A stretch of 35,489 nt of DNA from an uncultured Muribaculaceae bacterium (GTDB taxonomy: Bacteria; Bacteroidota; Bacteroidia; Bacteroidales; Muribaculaceae). Below the pieces are notes generated by a model. It had not been told where the DNA came from and made no database searches. It worked only from the letters and a program-made list of their open reading frames with translations. Shown here piece after piece: positions 1 to 8,865 of the stretch (position 1 is its first letter; every line of letters begins with the position of its first letter). The position numbers and the translations under genes are program-made. The stretch is taken from contig CANQZK010000003.1 in the NCBI GenBank assembly GCA_947628285.1, positions 1 to 35,489 on the forward strand, written 5' to 3'.

Positions 1-6
1 CCAAAA

Positions 7-46
7 GAATCGGCAACTTTTTCAAGCTGCCGATTCAACTTTTTTA
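7..46 (+). terminator. Putative intrinsic terminator of a gene lying left of the window
   Basis: Inverted repeat GAATCGGCA (7-15) / TGCCGATTC (28-36), followed by a T-run (aacttttttag). Confidence 0.6.
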
Positions 47-77
47 GGGTTTTTATTATCCCGAACTCACGTTATTG

Positions 78-124
78 AAAAAAATCAGGTGCGGGGCCGG
101 CATGACCACGCACCTGTTTTTTTC
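78..124 (-). terminator. Bidirectional intrinsic terminator ending the minus-strand secreted-protein operon
   Basis: CAGGTGCG (86-93) / CGCACCTG (109-116), flanked by an A-run on the left (T-run on minus) and T7 on the right. Confidence 0.8.
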
Positions 125-138
125 AGGAACAGTAAGTT

Positions 139-1830
139 TTACTTCACAGCCACACTCTGTACTGCTGCGCCTTGGCGCACAATGTAGATGCCGCTTGTGA
201 GATTTTCGAGACTTTTGCCTACGCACACACCGCTGAGGTTATATACATCATAGGGCGCATTGAAGTCTATCGCACCGCCGGTACCTTCGGTAATAACGCC
301 GTCAATACCGGCGGATTCCAGGTAGGCTTCCTGCTCGGCCATCAGACGGGCGTTGTCGTCGCGGTAGGCGCGCTTGTACATCGGTGCCAGGGGCTCGTCG
401 GGGTAGACGGTCACATCGGCGTAGAGACCGAAGGAGGCATGCTTGCCTTCCAGGCCGTCGGCCAGATAGATGGCCATGCCGGGAGCGGTCGATGCGCCGG
501 ATACGGCCAGATACTTCTGCGAGTCCAGGTTGCGGATCAGGTAGGTGCCTTCCTCCTCGACGTGCATGAACCACTGGCCTGCCTCGCCGGCGGGACGCGT
601 GGGCGACATGCGCAGCGAGCCCAGGCTGCTCTCCAGGTAAGTGCCGGTGCCTTCCTCCTTGATGTAGTAGGTGTATTTCTTGCCTTCCACGGGGATGAAG
701 GTGAACTGCATGGCCTCGGCGGGGCCGTTGTCGGTCAGCACGGGACGGCCGTTCTTGTTGCCAATGAAGCGGTCGGAGAACTTCTCGATGAGCACATAGG
801 GGTGCTCGGTGCCCACGGCGGCGGCGCGGCGGTAGCGGTCCACGTCCTTGAAGGCGTCCATGTTCCATTCCTTGTACCAGCGCACCACGGGATGGCCCGT
901 GCGCAGGCTCAGCGGCAGCCATACCTGCTTGGACGAGCCGACGTTGGATGAGTTCCAGCGGTCGCCCACGTAGACGTAGGCCTGGTCATAGCCGTCGACC
1001 TTGAACAGGCAGGCGCTCTGCGAGCTGTAGGTGGTGGATTTGCCCTCGTCCACGCAGAAGTTCTCGCCCTCGTGCCAGGTGCCCAGGATGTCGGTGGTCC
1101 AGCCGGCGTGGCCGGGCGTGGGGTTCCAGCCGTCGCACTCGGAGAAGACGCTGAAGATGGTCTCGTCCACGCGGATGCAGGCCACGGCCTCGAGGCGACG
1201 CACGGCGAAGGCCTTTGACTGCACGCGGGGTTCGCGCGGGGTCAGATAGTCGTCGGAGAGCTGGATGATGCTGATGTTGGTGTTCATGTCGGTGGCGCAC
1301 AGGTGGTAAGCCTGTCCGTCGGCGTCGACGATGATGTTCTGGTCGCGCGAGTCACGCTCGTTGGGGCGGAAGTGGCCGGAGTAGGTGTAGGGGCCGGTGA
1401 TGTTGTCGGCGTAGGCCACGCACACGCAGGCGCGTCCGTAGTCGTTGCCGTTCTCCCAGTGCGACCACATGACCCACTTGCCGGTTTTTTCGTTGTAGAT
1501 CACCTTGGGGCGTTCCAGGATGGCGTTGCCGGTCTCGGGGTCGAAGACCTGTGAGGTCTTGAACACCAGTCCGACGCGCTTCCAGTTGAACAGGTCGGTT
1601 GATGTGTAGCAGCTCACACCGTTGGATTTGGAGCCGGTGCGGTCCTCGCCGAACCAGTAGTAGGTGCCCTGGTGGAACACCACGCATGAGCCGTGGGCGT
1701 TGATGAACGACCCGTTCACATCATTCCAGCTCTCGCCCGGAGTGATTTTGGTATATGCCGCCCGGGTGAACAATGACCCTCCGCAGAGGAGGGTCATTGC
1801 CACTATGGCGGCTTTCATTGAAAGTTTCAT
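139..1830 (-). CDS. Secreted GH43-family glycoside hydrolase (exo-beta-1,3-galactanase-like) with C-terminal beta-trefoil/CBM13-like region and T9SS-like tail
   Basis: 563-aa ORF with signal peptide; 'INAHGSCVVFHQGTYYWFGEDRTG', 'ERPKVIYNEKTGKWVMW', 'SRDQNIIVDADGQAYHL' and 'TTYSSQSACLF' resemble GH43 galactanase-type five-bladed propellers; trefoil-like segments (QFTFIPVEGKKYTYYIKEE..YLIRNLDSQKYLAVSG); tail 'YDVYNLSGVCVG...GIYIVRQG..VAVK'. Confidence 0.8.
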   Translation of the reverse strand: MKLSMKAAIVAMTLLCGGSLFTRAAYTKITPGESWNDVNGSFINAHGSCVVFHQGTYYWFGEDRTGSKSNGVSCYTSTDLFNWKRVGLVFKTSQVFDPETGNAILERPKVIYNEKTGKWVMWSHWENGNDYGRACVCVAYADNITGPYTYSGHFRPNERDSRDQNIIVDADGQAYHLCATDMNTNISIIQLSDDYLTPREPRVQSKAFAVRRLEAVACIRVDETIFSVFSECDGWNPTPGHAGWTTDILGTWHEGENFCVDEGKSTTYSSQSACLFKVDGYDQAYVYVGDRWNSSNVGSSKQVWLPLSLRTGHPVVRWYKEWNMDAFKDVDRYRRAAAVGTEHPYVLIEKFSDRFIGNKNGRPVLTDNGPAEAMQFTFIPVEGKKYTYYIKEEGTGTYLESSLGSLRMSPTRPAGEAGQWFMHVEEEGTYLIRNLDSQKYLAVSGASTAPGMAIYLADGLEGKHASFGLYADVTVYPDEPLAPMYKRAYRDDNARLMAEQEAYLESAGIDGVITEGTGGAIDFNAPYDVYNLSGVCVGKSLENLTSGIYIVRQGAAVQSVAVK

Positions 1831-1847
1831 AGCGGAGAGTTTATGTG

Positions 1848-4800
1848 TCAGAGTATAACTTTGTGAGCAGAGGTCTCGCCGTCGGCGTCAACCTTGCAGA
1901 CAAGTACACCGGTGGCGGGGATGGCCACGGGCTCACCGGCGTTGACACCGGCATAGACCACACGGCCTGCCAGGTCGGTCACGGTGATGTAGGCGGGAGC
2001 CTGCAGACCGTTGACGGTGAGTTCGCCGTTGGCGGCGGTCACAGTGATGTCAGCGGCGGCAAGAGCGTCTTCAGCGCCGTCGATGTTGGCAACCAAAGGA
2101 GCGTAAGCGCCGGTGGTGTCGTACTTGTAGGCGGTCAGCTCGCAAGCCTTGCCGGTGTAGCCGGTCTGGGCGTTGACCTTGCGTGAGGTACCGGTGAGTT
2201 TGACCTCGTCCACTTCCATGGGATTAACTGTCGAGCCCCAGCCACCGCCGTTGAGGAAGCGGCTCTGGTTGAGGACAACGCGGAGCTGGTTACATTCGTC
2301 GGAGGTGGTGTAGGTCAGCGAGTATTCCTTGAAGTCTTCGCTGTCGATGGTCACGGAAGTCTTGTTGGCAGAGTTCTGCACCTCTTCGATGCGTACGGAA
2401 CCCATGTTCACGAAGTCCTTGCCGCTGGGCTTGCAGTCGCCGCCCTTGGCCAGGAAGCTCAGGGAGTATTCGGTGCCGGGCACAACGTCAACGATCTGGC
2501 TGATTGTACCGTCGCCCCAACCGTCGTTCCAGTTGTAGCGGGTCAGCTGCATGACGTGGTTGTCGGCGTCGAGTTCGTTGTTGATTTCGCGGTTCACTAC
2601 ATTGTAGTTACAGTTGTAGCGGTCGATGGGGTCAGCCATCCAGCCTGCGGCGTAGATCAGCAGGGAGTCGGCGTTGTTGGTCACTTCTTCCTCGAAACCG
2701 GGGTTGGTGATGAGGTTCTCGCGCAGGGGGCCTTCGTTGCCCAGCCATTCGGCTGCGTGGGCGTAGTCCTTGGTGCGCAGAACGTCAACCATCATACCGT
2801 CGCGGTAGATGAACATGTGCTTGTCGGGAGTAACGGCAAAGCGGTAGGTGTGTACGCGGTCGTTGTTGTAGAATGTGCCGGTGCCGCCCTCGCCTGAGTT
2901 GGCGGGGTTCTTCAGGCCCACTTTGGAGTCAGAGTGGAACAGGCCCATTTCCTTGGCGCGGACGTAGGTCTTGAAGCCGTTGCCCTTGGCGTCTACGGCA
3001 TAAGCGGTGAATTCGGCCTCGATGTTCTTGGGACGTACGCTGAACTCAACGGTGTAGCCGTCGGTGCCGGCAGCGAACTTGTCGTCGCTGAACTTCTTGG
3101 CGGTCTCCTCGGTGACTACGTTGGCAGCGTCGAGGTTCTTCTGGGGCAGAGCTGTGCCGTAACCGGCCACGGGGATGTAGGTGCGGACGTCGCCGCTGCG
3201 CAGTACGATGGTACCTTCAACTTCCTCAAGGTAGCTGTCCAGGATTACGGAGAACTGACCCTCGGCGTTGGGTGCCAGAGTAGCGGGGAAGGCTGTGAAG
3301 CCTGCGGGAACGGTGATCTGGATCTTGTTGTCGGGGTTGAGGCCTACGGACGATACGTTGAGGGTCACCATGTTGTTGGTACCGTTGATTTCAACGAAGT
3401 CCTCGGAAGCTTCGATACGGCTGGGCACGGGAGCGTAAGCGCCGGTCAGGTCGTAAGTGAAGTATTCCACGGCAGCGCCGCCGGCAGCCTTGTAGCCGGC
3501 TTCGGCCTTGGTCAGGCGGCTCATGCCCTGCAGCTTGATGTTGTCAATCTCAAGGGGATGAACGCTCGAGCCCCAGCCACCGCCGTTGAGGAAGCGACCC
3601 TCCACGAGCATCAGACGCAGCTGGTTGCAGTCCTCTGATGCGGTGTATGTGCCGGCGTATTCCTTGAAATCATCGCTGTCGACGATGACCTTGATGCCCT
3701 TGTCGGGGTTGTTAACCTCGCACAGGCGCACCCAGCCCATCTTGTCGTAGTTGTCCTTGCCGCTGGGCTTGCAGTCGCCGCCCTTGGCCAGGAATGACAG
3801 GTTGTAGGTCTCGCCGGGCACAACGTCGATGATCTGGGTGACTTCGCCGTCGCCCCAGCCGTCGTTCCAGTTGTAGCGGGTCAGCTGAACTACGTGGTTG
3901 TCCTTGTCGTACTCGTTGTTGATTTCGCGTTTAACCACGTCGAACTTACAGTTGTACTGGTCGAACGACGAGAACTGCCAGCCTTCCAGGGAGTGAATCA
4001 GGCCGCTGTGGAAGTCGCCGAACTCACCTTCGAAGGTTCCGTTCTTGACGAGGTTCTCGGAAGCGACGCCGTTCTCGCCCAGCATTTCGGTGGTGTGGCC
4101 GAAGTCATGAGCGCGCAGGGTGTCTACGGGCAGACCGTCGCGGTATACGAACACGCGGCTGTCGGGAGTGAAGGCCAGACGGTAGGTGTGGAATGCACCG
4201 TCGGTGTTGTAGAATACGCCCTTACCGCCCTCTACGTTAGTAGCGGGGTTGGTCAGGCTGTTGGTGTTGTCGCCGTTGTACAGTGCCACGTTCTGACGCT
4301 CGATCAGAGTCTTGGCGCCCATACCGGCAGCGTCAACTGCGTAGAGTTTGAGAGTGCTCAGCAGGCCGGCTGTCTTGGCACGGAACTCGATGGTGTAGCC
4401 TTTGCCGGCCTCGGGAGCGAACTCGGCGCCGGTGGTGAAGGACTTAGACTCGGTGCTGACGGGCTTCTCTGAGAGAGCCTTCTCAGGCAGCGGGGTGCCG
4501 ATACCGGTCAGGTCCACATAGCTGCGGAGGTCGCCGGCGCGCATCACCAGTGTGCCGGTGGTCTTGGCCAGGTAGCTGGTCAGTTTGACTGTCACGGCTA
4601 CCTCGCCGTTGGTGCCGGCTTCGATGACGGCGGGGGTCACTTCAAAGCCGGTGCTTGCTGTGAGCTTGAGGTCCTGGGGCAGGTTGGCCACCTTGATATT
4701 CATAGTGGCGGTGTTGCCTGTACCGTTCACAGTCAGCTTGCCGCGGGCGTTGGTGGTAGCCTGCGTTGTGGCTGTTGTCTCGATGGCGGTACCGAAATTA

Positions 4801-4877
4801 ACGGTAAGCGCCGCAGCCTGCGAGCCGCCTGCCAACAGGAGCAGGGCGGCCGCTACGGCTATAGTTTGCTTTTTCAT
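1848..4877 (-). CDS. Secreted protein with two tandem ~445-aa repeats (Ig-like + LamG-like + CBM4/9-like jelly roll) and T9SS-like tail
   Basis: 1009-aa ORF with signal peptide; 'YNWNDGWGDG..(Q)I(I/V)DVVPG..Y.LSFLAKGGDCKPSGKD' and 'FLNGGGWGS' each occur twice; C-terminal tail 'ITVTDLAGRVVYAG...'. 17-nt gap to the downstream GH43 gene. Confidence 0.75.
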   Translation of the reverse strand: MKKQTIAVAAALLLLAGGSQAAALTVNFGTAIETTATTQATTNARGKLTVNGTGNTATMNIKVANLPQDLKLTASTGFEVTPAVIEAGTNGEVAVTVKLTSYLAKTTGTLVMRAGDLRSYVDLTGIGTPLPEKALSEKPVSTESKSFTTGAEFAPEAGKGYTIEFRAKTAGLLSTLKLYAVDAAGMGAKTLIERQNVALYNGDNTNSLTNPATNVEGGKGVFYNTDGAFHTYRLAFTPDSRVFVYRDGLPVDTLRAHDFGHTTEMLGENGVASENLVKNGTFEGEFGDFHSGLIHSLEGWQFSSFDQYNCKFDVVKREINNEYDKDNHVVQLTRYNWNDGWGDGEVTQIIDVVPGETYNLSFLAKGGDCKPSGKDNYDKMGWVRLCEVNNPDKGIKVIVDSDDFKEYAGTYTASEDCNQLRLMLVEGRFLNGGGWGSSVHPLEIDNIKLQGMSRLTKAEAGYKAAGGAAVEYFTYDLTGAYAPVPSRIEASEDFVEINGTNNMVTLNVSSVGLNPDNKIQITVPAGFTAFPATLAPNAEGQFSVILDSYLEEVEGTIVLRSGDVRTYIPVAGYGTALPQKNLDAANVVTEETAKKFSDDKFAAGTDGYTVEFSVRPKNIEAEFTAYAVDAKGNGFKTYVRAKEMGLFHSDSKVGLKNPANSGEGGTGTFYNNDRVHTYRFAVTPDKHMFIYRDGMMVDVLRTKDYAHAAEWLGNEGPLRENLITNPGFEEEVTNNADSLLIYAAGWMADPIDRYNCNYNVVNREINNELDADNHVMQLTRYNWNDGWGDGTISQIVDVVPGTEYSLSFLAKGGDCKPSGKDFVNMGSVRIEEVQNSANKTSVTIDSEDFKEYSLTYTTSDECNQLRVVLNQSRFLNGGGWGSTVNPMEVDEVKLTGTSRKVNAQTGYTGKACELTAYKYDTTGAYAPLVANIDGAEDALAAADITVTAANGELTVNGLQAPAYITVTDLAGRVVYAGVNAGEPVAIPATGVLVCKVDADGETSAHKVIL
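2086..3420 (-). repeat. Intragenic tandem repeat, copy 2 (approximate bounds)
   Basis: Same domain order as copy 1; exact 42-nt identity (2415-2456 vs 3753-3794) and about 31-nt identity starting at 2231 vs 3566. Confidence 0.75.
3421..4756 (-). repeat. Intragenic tandem repeat, copy 1 (approximate bounds)
   Basis: Offset of about 1335-1338 nt from copy 2; contains the 42-nt sequence at 3753-3794 that is identical to 2415-2456. Confidence 0.75.
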
Positions 4878-4905
4878 TATAGAAATTATTGATTGATTAA
4901 TGGGT

Positions 4906-7900
4906 TTACTTTACAATCACCTTGACAGTGTGCTGCTCGCCGTTGGCTGCCACGCATACGATGTATGTGCCGGCTGCCAGACGCTCGGAACGGAAGTTCT
5001 CAACAGCGTTCACGTTGACAACAGAGTTGCCGCTCAGGGTGTAGACTGCGATGAAGGTTTCGCCTTCTATGCCGTTGACTACGATGCAGCCGTCATTGGC
5101 GCCGATTGCCAGGCCGCCTACGAGGATGCCGTTGACACCGGCCATGCGGTATGCCATCTGCAGGTTCTCGGTTACTTCTTCAACTTCCTCTGCGGTGTAG
5201 TTGTCGGGGTTGGCCAGTACATCCTTGGCTTCGGCCAGGGCTGCGGTCAGCAGCGGGCTTGTCTTGCCGGCGGCGATGGCTTCCTCTACTTCCTTAACCA
5301 GAGCGGTCAGAGCGGTAACGTCGTTGGGAGCGATTACAGAGCCGTTGAATTTCTCGACAGCGGCTTTCAGGGCGGCTACGGCGTCAATCATGGCCTTCTG
5401 GCCGGCGGTGGCGTCGTTCAGTACGGTGCGGGCAGCTTCGATAGCCTTGTTCAGGGCCGAAACGGCGGTCACGGGGTAGTTGCCGGGCTTGAGGCCGGTG
5501 GTGGCCTTCTCGGTCAGGGCAGCAGCGTCGTCGATGGCATTCTGCAGGCCGCTGGCGGCGAGTACATCAGCGCGGAATGCGGTGGTGGCGGTAGCCAGAG
5601 CCTCGGCCTTGGCGGTTACGTCGGCCTGGTTGATGGCGGCGCGGTCAATAGCCTTGGCAGCGTTGATCTCAGCCTTGAAGGCATCGAATTTAGCCTGGGC
5701 GATGGCACCTTCGCCTTCGCCTACAACGGTAGTTGCGGCCAGGATGGGTTCGGCTACGGCCAAAGCGTCGTCAAGAGCCTTGAAGTCGATAACGACTTTA
5801 GCTTTCTTCAGGTCGGCCACGGCGGTGTTCAGAGCCTTGGCGGCGGCGTCGATTTCTTCCTGTGTCTTGGTCTTGTCGGCCAAAGCGGCTTCAGCGGCGG
5901 TCAGGGCTTCATCACGGGCGGTGATGGCAGCCTGGGGATAGTTGCCGTCGAATTCGCCGGCGGTGAGGTTCTGCAGGTCATCGGCCTTGGCGGCGGTGAT
6001 GGCGGCACGCAGAGCGGCGCGGTCTACGGTGTTGCGGCCGGCTACGAAGGCAGCGCGGGCAGCCTGGAGGGTGTTGAGGGCTTCAACAGTGGGATCAACG
6101 TTCTTGGCGTTGTCGATTGCCTTACGGAAGGTGTCGATAACGGCCTGGTCATACTGACCCTTGTCTATACCGATTTCATCTTCTTCAACAGAATCGGCCA
6201 GCACCATTGCACATTCAACGGCGTCTTCCATTACGTCCTCAATCTTCTGCTCCTCGGTGTTGGCGGGCAGGGCGTTCACGTATTCAAATACTTCGTTCTG
6301 CAGGGCGTCAACGGCTTCCTGGTCGGAGGTGTTGGCGGCGCGATCGGCGAATTCGGCGTACTGAGCGGCCATTTCGTCAACCTTGCTCTGGTAGTATTCA
6401 CCAACGGCGATACCTACAACGGCTTCGTCGATAGCTTTCTTCAGCGTAGCCATCATCTTGTCAAGGTCGCCCTTTTCAACGCTGTTGGGGTTGTCTTTGA
6501 AGTTATTGGTGATGTCATTCTGTTCTTTGGTGCGGGCGTCAACCTCTTCCTGGGTTGCGCCGGTCAGGGCCTTGGAAGCGGCGATTGACTCTTCAAGGGT
6601 TTTGCACTTGGCATCGTTCCACATGCCTACTTCGTTGCCGCGTTTGCCTTCGTTTACATAGCGGAGCCATTCCTCGGCGTACGAGATGGCTTCTTCAAGA
6701 GCGGTACGGTTGGGGTCGTTTGCAGCGTCGACCAGGATGAAGCGACCCTGGTGGGCGGGGTTACCCTTGTCGAGGGTCTGCCAGCTGGCGGTCTTGCCGC
6801 TGCCGAAGGTCAGCGCCTTGGTGTTGTCGCCGGCCTGTACAAAACCGAACTGGTTGAAATAGTTGCCGCCCTGGTTCAGGTAGGGGAATACGAATACGTC
6901 GCCGTCGGCGAGTTCGCCCAGAGTAAAGTCGTTCTTGAGGGCCTTGCCGTTGTTGACTACTTTGTAACCACCTTCAACGGCCACGAATTCCCAGTGCTGG
7001 GCGGCCTTGCCGGCTTCGTAGTCAGATGCATCGATTAGAGCGCCGGATTCAGCGTCGGCGGTCATATACTTGGTTGAGTATTTGTTCACGGAGAAACGAT
7101 ACTTCTCGCCGGCTTTGGGTTCGAAGCGGGGCAGGATCTTCTCGGCGGCGAAAGCGTCGATGGCGGCCTGCAGGGTCGCGGTGGTTTCAGCTACCTTGGC
7201 CTGCTCGGTGAGACCGGGCAGAGCGGTTTCGGCAGCGGCGATGGCGGCGTTCAGCGCGTCAACGGCAGCCTGGGGATAGTTCCAGGTCTTGTCGCCTACT
7301 ACGGCGTTGGCTACGGTTTCCTTGGCGGAGGCAATCAGGTTCTCCAGACCTTTTGTGATAACCATACCGGGCTTAGCCTCCATGATCATAACGCGAGTGT
7401 AGACGTTGGATTTATCAGAGAAAACGCTGGTGCTGCCGGGATCGGTACCCAGACCTACAGCCCAACCGTCGTTACGACGGATCATGAATAATTCCTTGGC
7501 GGCATCCAGCAGGTCGAAACGCCATTTGGCCTCGTATATGGTGGCGTCGTCGGTCAACTGAGTGTGCCAGCTGTTCCAGCGTACGTATTTGCCGTCGTTG
7601 GTCACTACATTATATACATTGGTCTCGCCGTCGACGAGTGCGAATGAGAACTGCTGTACTTCGGTCATTTCGGGGTCGAGCCACTGCAGGGCTTCGCTGC
7701 CGGCTACGTTAGAAAGAAGACGGCCGGTCTCTACCTGATATACATAGTATTTCTTGCCGGCTTCGGGAACGAAGGTCTTGTAGCTTGCGTTGAAGGTGCT
7801 GACAGCTTCGTTGAGTGCGGTGATGGCCTCAGCAACGTTCTCGCCAGTCAGGGCAGCCTCGGCGGTAGCGATGGCGGCCTTCAAGGCGTTGAAATCGGCC

Positions 7901-8655
7901 TGAGTATATTCACCGTAGTTGTCGCCTACGACAGCTTCTTCAGCGGTGGCGACAGCGGTCTTCACGGCGTTGGCGTTGTTGATGGCGGCCTTGACAACGT
8001 CAACTTCGGCGTTGATTTCGTTCTGGCTGGTGGCGCCGGTCATCACGCCGTGGGCGTGAGCGATGGCGGCGTCAAGATATGCCAGAGCGGCCTGCGAGCC
8101 GTTGCCTTCCTTAGCCTTTTCGGCGTTGGCGATGGCTGTTTCAAGAGCGGTGGTCAGGAAGCCTTCTTTAGCCTCAATAATATTAAAGAGACACTTGCCG
8201 TCGCGGTTGCCCTTGTTCATGTAGATACCGCCACCCTCGTTGTTGTTGTCGGAACCGAGGTAGCCGTTCTTGTCCTTGATGCAGATCTGCTCGGGCAGGT
8301 AGCTGATTTCAAAGCTGAAGTAATATGCATCACCGTCAACATTATCGCCCAGAGCGGCAGCCCAGCCGTCGGCATAGAGGTACTGCTTCATGACTTCATT
8401 GTAGATGGTGTACACACCTTCCTTGCCTTCAACGGCCTTGAACTGCCATTTTTGGTTGGGGTTGTTGCCCAGGTTGTACATTGTCAGTCGCTGGCCATCG
8501 CCCATTGAGGGGTCCCAGCTCATCAGCATACCGGAGGAATGCATGATGTAATAACTCTTGCCTGCTTCGGGCGCCGTAATCGGTGCGTCTGCGGCCTTGG
8601 TCTGGAACGTCGCCCACATCAGGACGAGGCTCAGCACGAAGAGAATTTTACGCAT
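4906..8655 (-). CDS. Large secreted protein alternating beta-trefoil-like domains with Ala-rich FIVAR-like helical repeats; T9SS-like tail
   Basis: 1249-aa ORF with signal peptide; three trefoil-like segments (APEAGKSYYIMH.., VPEAGKKYYVYQ.., EPKAGEKYRFSV..) separated by 'ALxxAIAxAEAAL' helical units; tail 'AVYTLSGNSVV...LAAGTYIVCVAANG..VKVIVK'. Confidence 0.7.
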   Translation of the reverse strand: MRKILFVLSLVLMWATFQTKAADAPITAPEAGKSYYIMHSSGMLMSWDPSMGDGQRLTMYNLGNNPNQKWQFKAVEGKEGVYTIYNEVMKQYLYADGWAAALGDNVDGDAYYFSFEISYLPEQICIKDKNGYLGSDNNNEGGGIYMNKGNRDGKCLFNIIEAKEGFLTTALETAIANAEKAKEGNGSQAALAYLDAAIAHAHGVMTGATSQNEINAEVDVVKAAINNANAVKTAVATAEEAVVGDNYGEYTQADFNALKAAIATAEAALTGENVAEAITALNEAVSTFNASYKTFVPEAGKKYYVYQVETGRLLSNVAGSEALQWLDPEMTEVQQFSFALVDGETNVYNVVTNDGKYVRWNSWHTQLTDDATIYEAKWRFDLLDAAKELFMIRRNDGWAVGLGTDPGSTSVFSDKSNVYTRVMIMEAKPGMVITKGLENLIASAKETVANAVVGDKTWNYPQAAVDALNAAIAAAETALPGLTEQAKVAETTATLQAAIDAFAAEKILPRFEPKAGEKYRFSVNKYSTKYMTADAESGALIDASDYEAGKAAQHWEFVAVEGGYKVVNNGKALKNDFTLGELADGDVFVFPYLNQGGNYFNQFGFVQAGDNTKALTFGSGKTASWQTLDKGNPAHQGRFILVDAANDPNRTALEEAISYAEEWLRYVNEGKRGNEVGMWNDAKCKTLEESIAASKALTGATQEEVDARTKEQNDITNNFKDNPNSVEKGDLDKMMATLKKAIDEAVVGIAVGEYYQSKVDEMAAQYAEFADRAANTSDQEAVDALQNEVFEYVNALPANTEEQKIEDVMEDAVECAMVLADSVEEDEIGIDKGQYDQAVIDTFRKAIDNAKNVDPTVEALNTLQAARAAFVAGRNTVDRAALRAAITAAKADDLQNLTAGEFDGNYPQAAITARDEALTAAEAALADKTKTQEEIDAAAKALNTAVADLKKAKVVIDFKALDDALAVAEPILAATTVVGEGEGAIAQAKFDAFKAEINAAKAIDRAAINQADVTAKAEALATATTAFRADVLAASGLQNAIDDAAALTEKATTGLKPGNYPVTAVSALNKAIEAARTVLNDATAGQKAMIDAVAALKAAVEKFNGSVIAPNDVTALTALVKEVEEAIAAGKTSPLLTAALAEAKDVLANPDNYTAEEVEEVTENLQMAYRMAGVNGILVGGLAIGANDGCIVVNGIEGETFIAVYTLSGNSVVNVNAVENFRSERLAAGTYIVCVAANGEQHTVKVIVK

Positions 8656-8759
8656 GGTTTGAAAAATTTAAGATTAATTAGTTAGTTGTATTTGGAATTT
8701 ATGTCGTTTTCTTATCGTTTTTTCAGGGCACAGTTTGGGCTTTAAGGTAAGTTACACTG

Positions 8760-8767
8760 CAAATTTA
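8760..8767 (-). promoter_or_regulatory. Candidate Bacteroidetes -7 element for the 8655-to-139 operon
   Basis: TAAATTTG on minus (CAAATTTA on plus) matches TAnnTTTG; no convincing -33 motif at about 20-nt spacing. Confidence 0.4.
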
Positions 8768-8810
8768 AGGCCGTGAACAAATTTTTCCGGGTACGTATTT
8801 TAATATAATA

Positions 8811-8835
8811 GGGGAAGTTTTTCGTATCCTTCCCC
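8811..8835. promoter_or_regulatory. Candidate operator dyad GGGGAAG-N11-CTTCCCC upstream of the hydrolase gene
   Basis: Perfect 7-bp inverted repeat: 8811-8817 and 8829-8835. Confidence 0.4.
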
Positions 8836-8853
8836 AAATGACGATTTTTTTGT

Positions 8854-8861
8854 TATTTTTG
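8854..8861 (+). promoter_or_regulatory. Candidate -7 element TATTTTTG for the hydrolase gene
   Basis: Matches TAnnTTTG; no TTTG at the expected -33 position, where half of the dyad lies. Confidence 0.4.
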
Positions 8862-8865
8862 CCGA

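Noticed and set aside
2934-3638. 234-aa plus-strand ORF opposite the duplicated CBM-like gene (also 3894-4472, 2556-2897)
   Set aside because: Similar Gly/Val-rich antisense shadow ORFs arise at several places along the duplicated gene, as expected from codon bias.
4900-6588. 562-aa plus-strand Gly/Val-rich ORF opposite the 1249-aa gene
   Set aside because: Shadow ORF of an Ala-rich, GC-biased coding region; composition is low-complexity with no recognisable domain, and the minus-strand frame has a signal peptide, domains and operon context.
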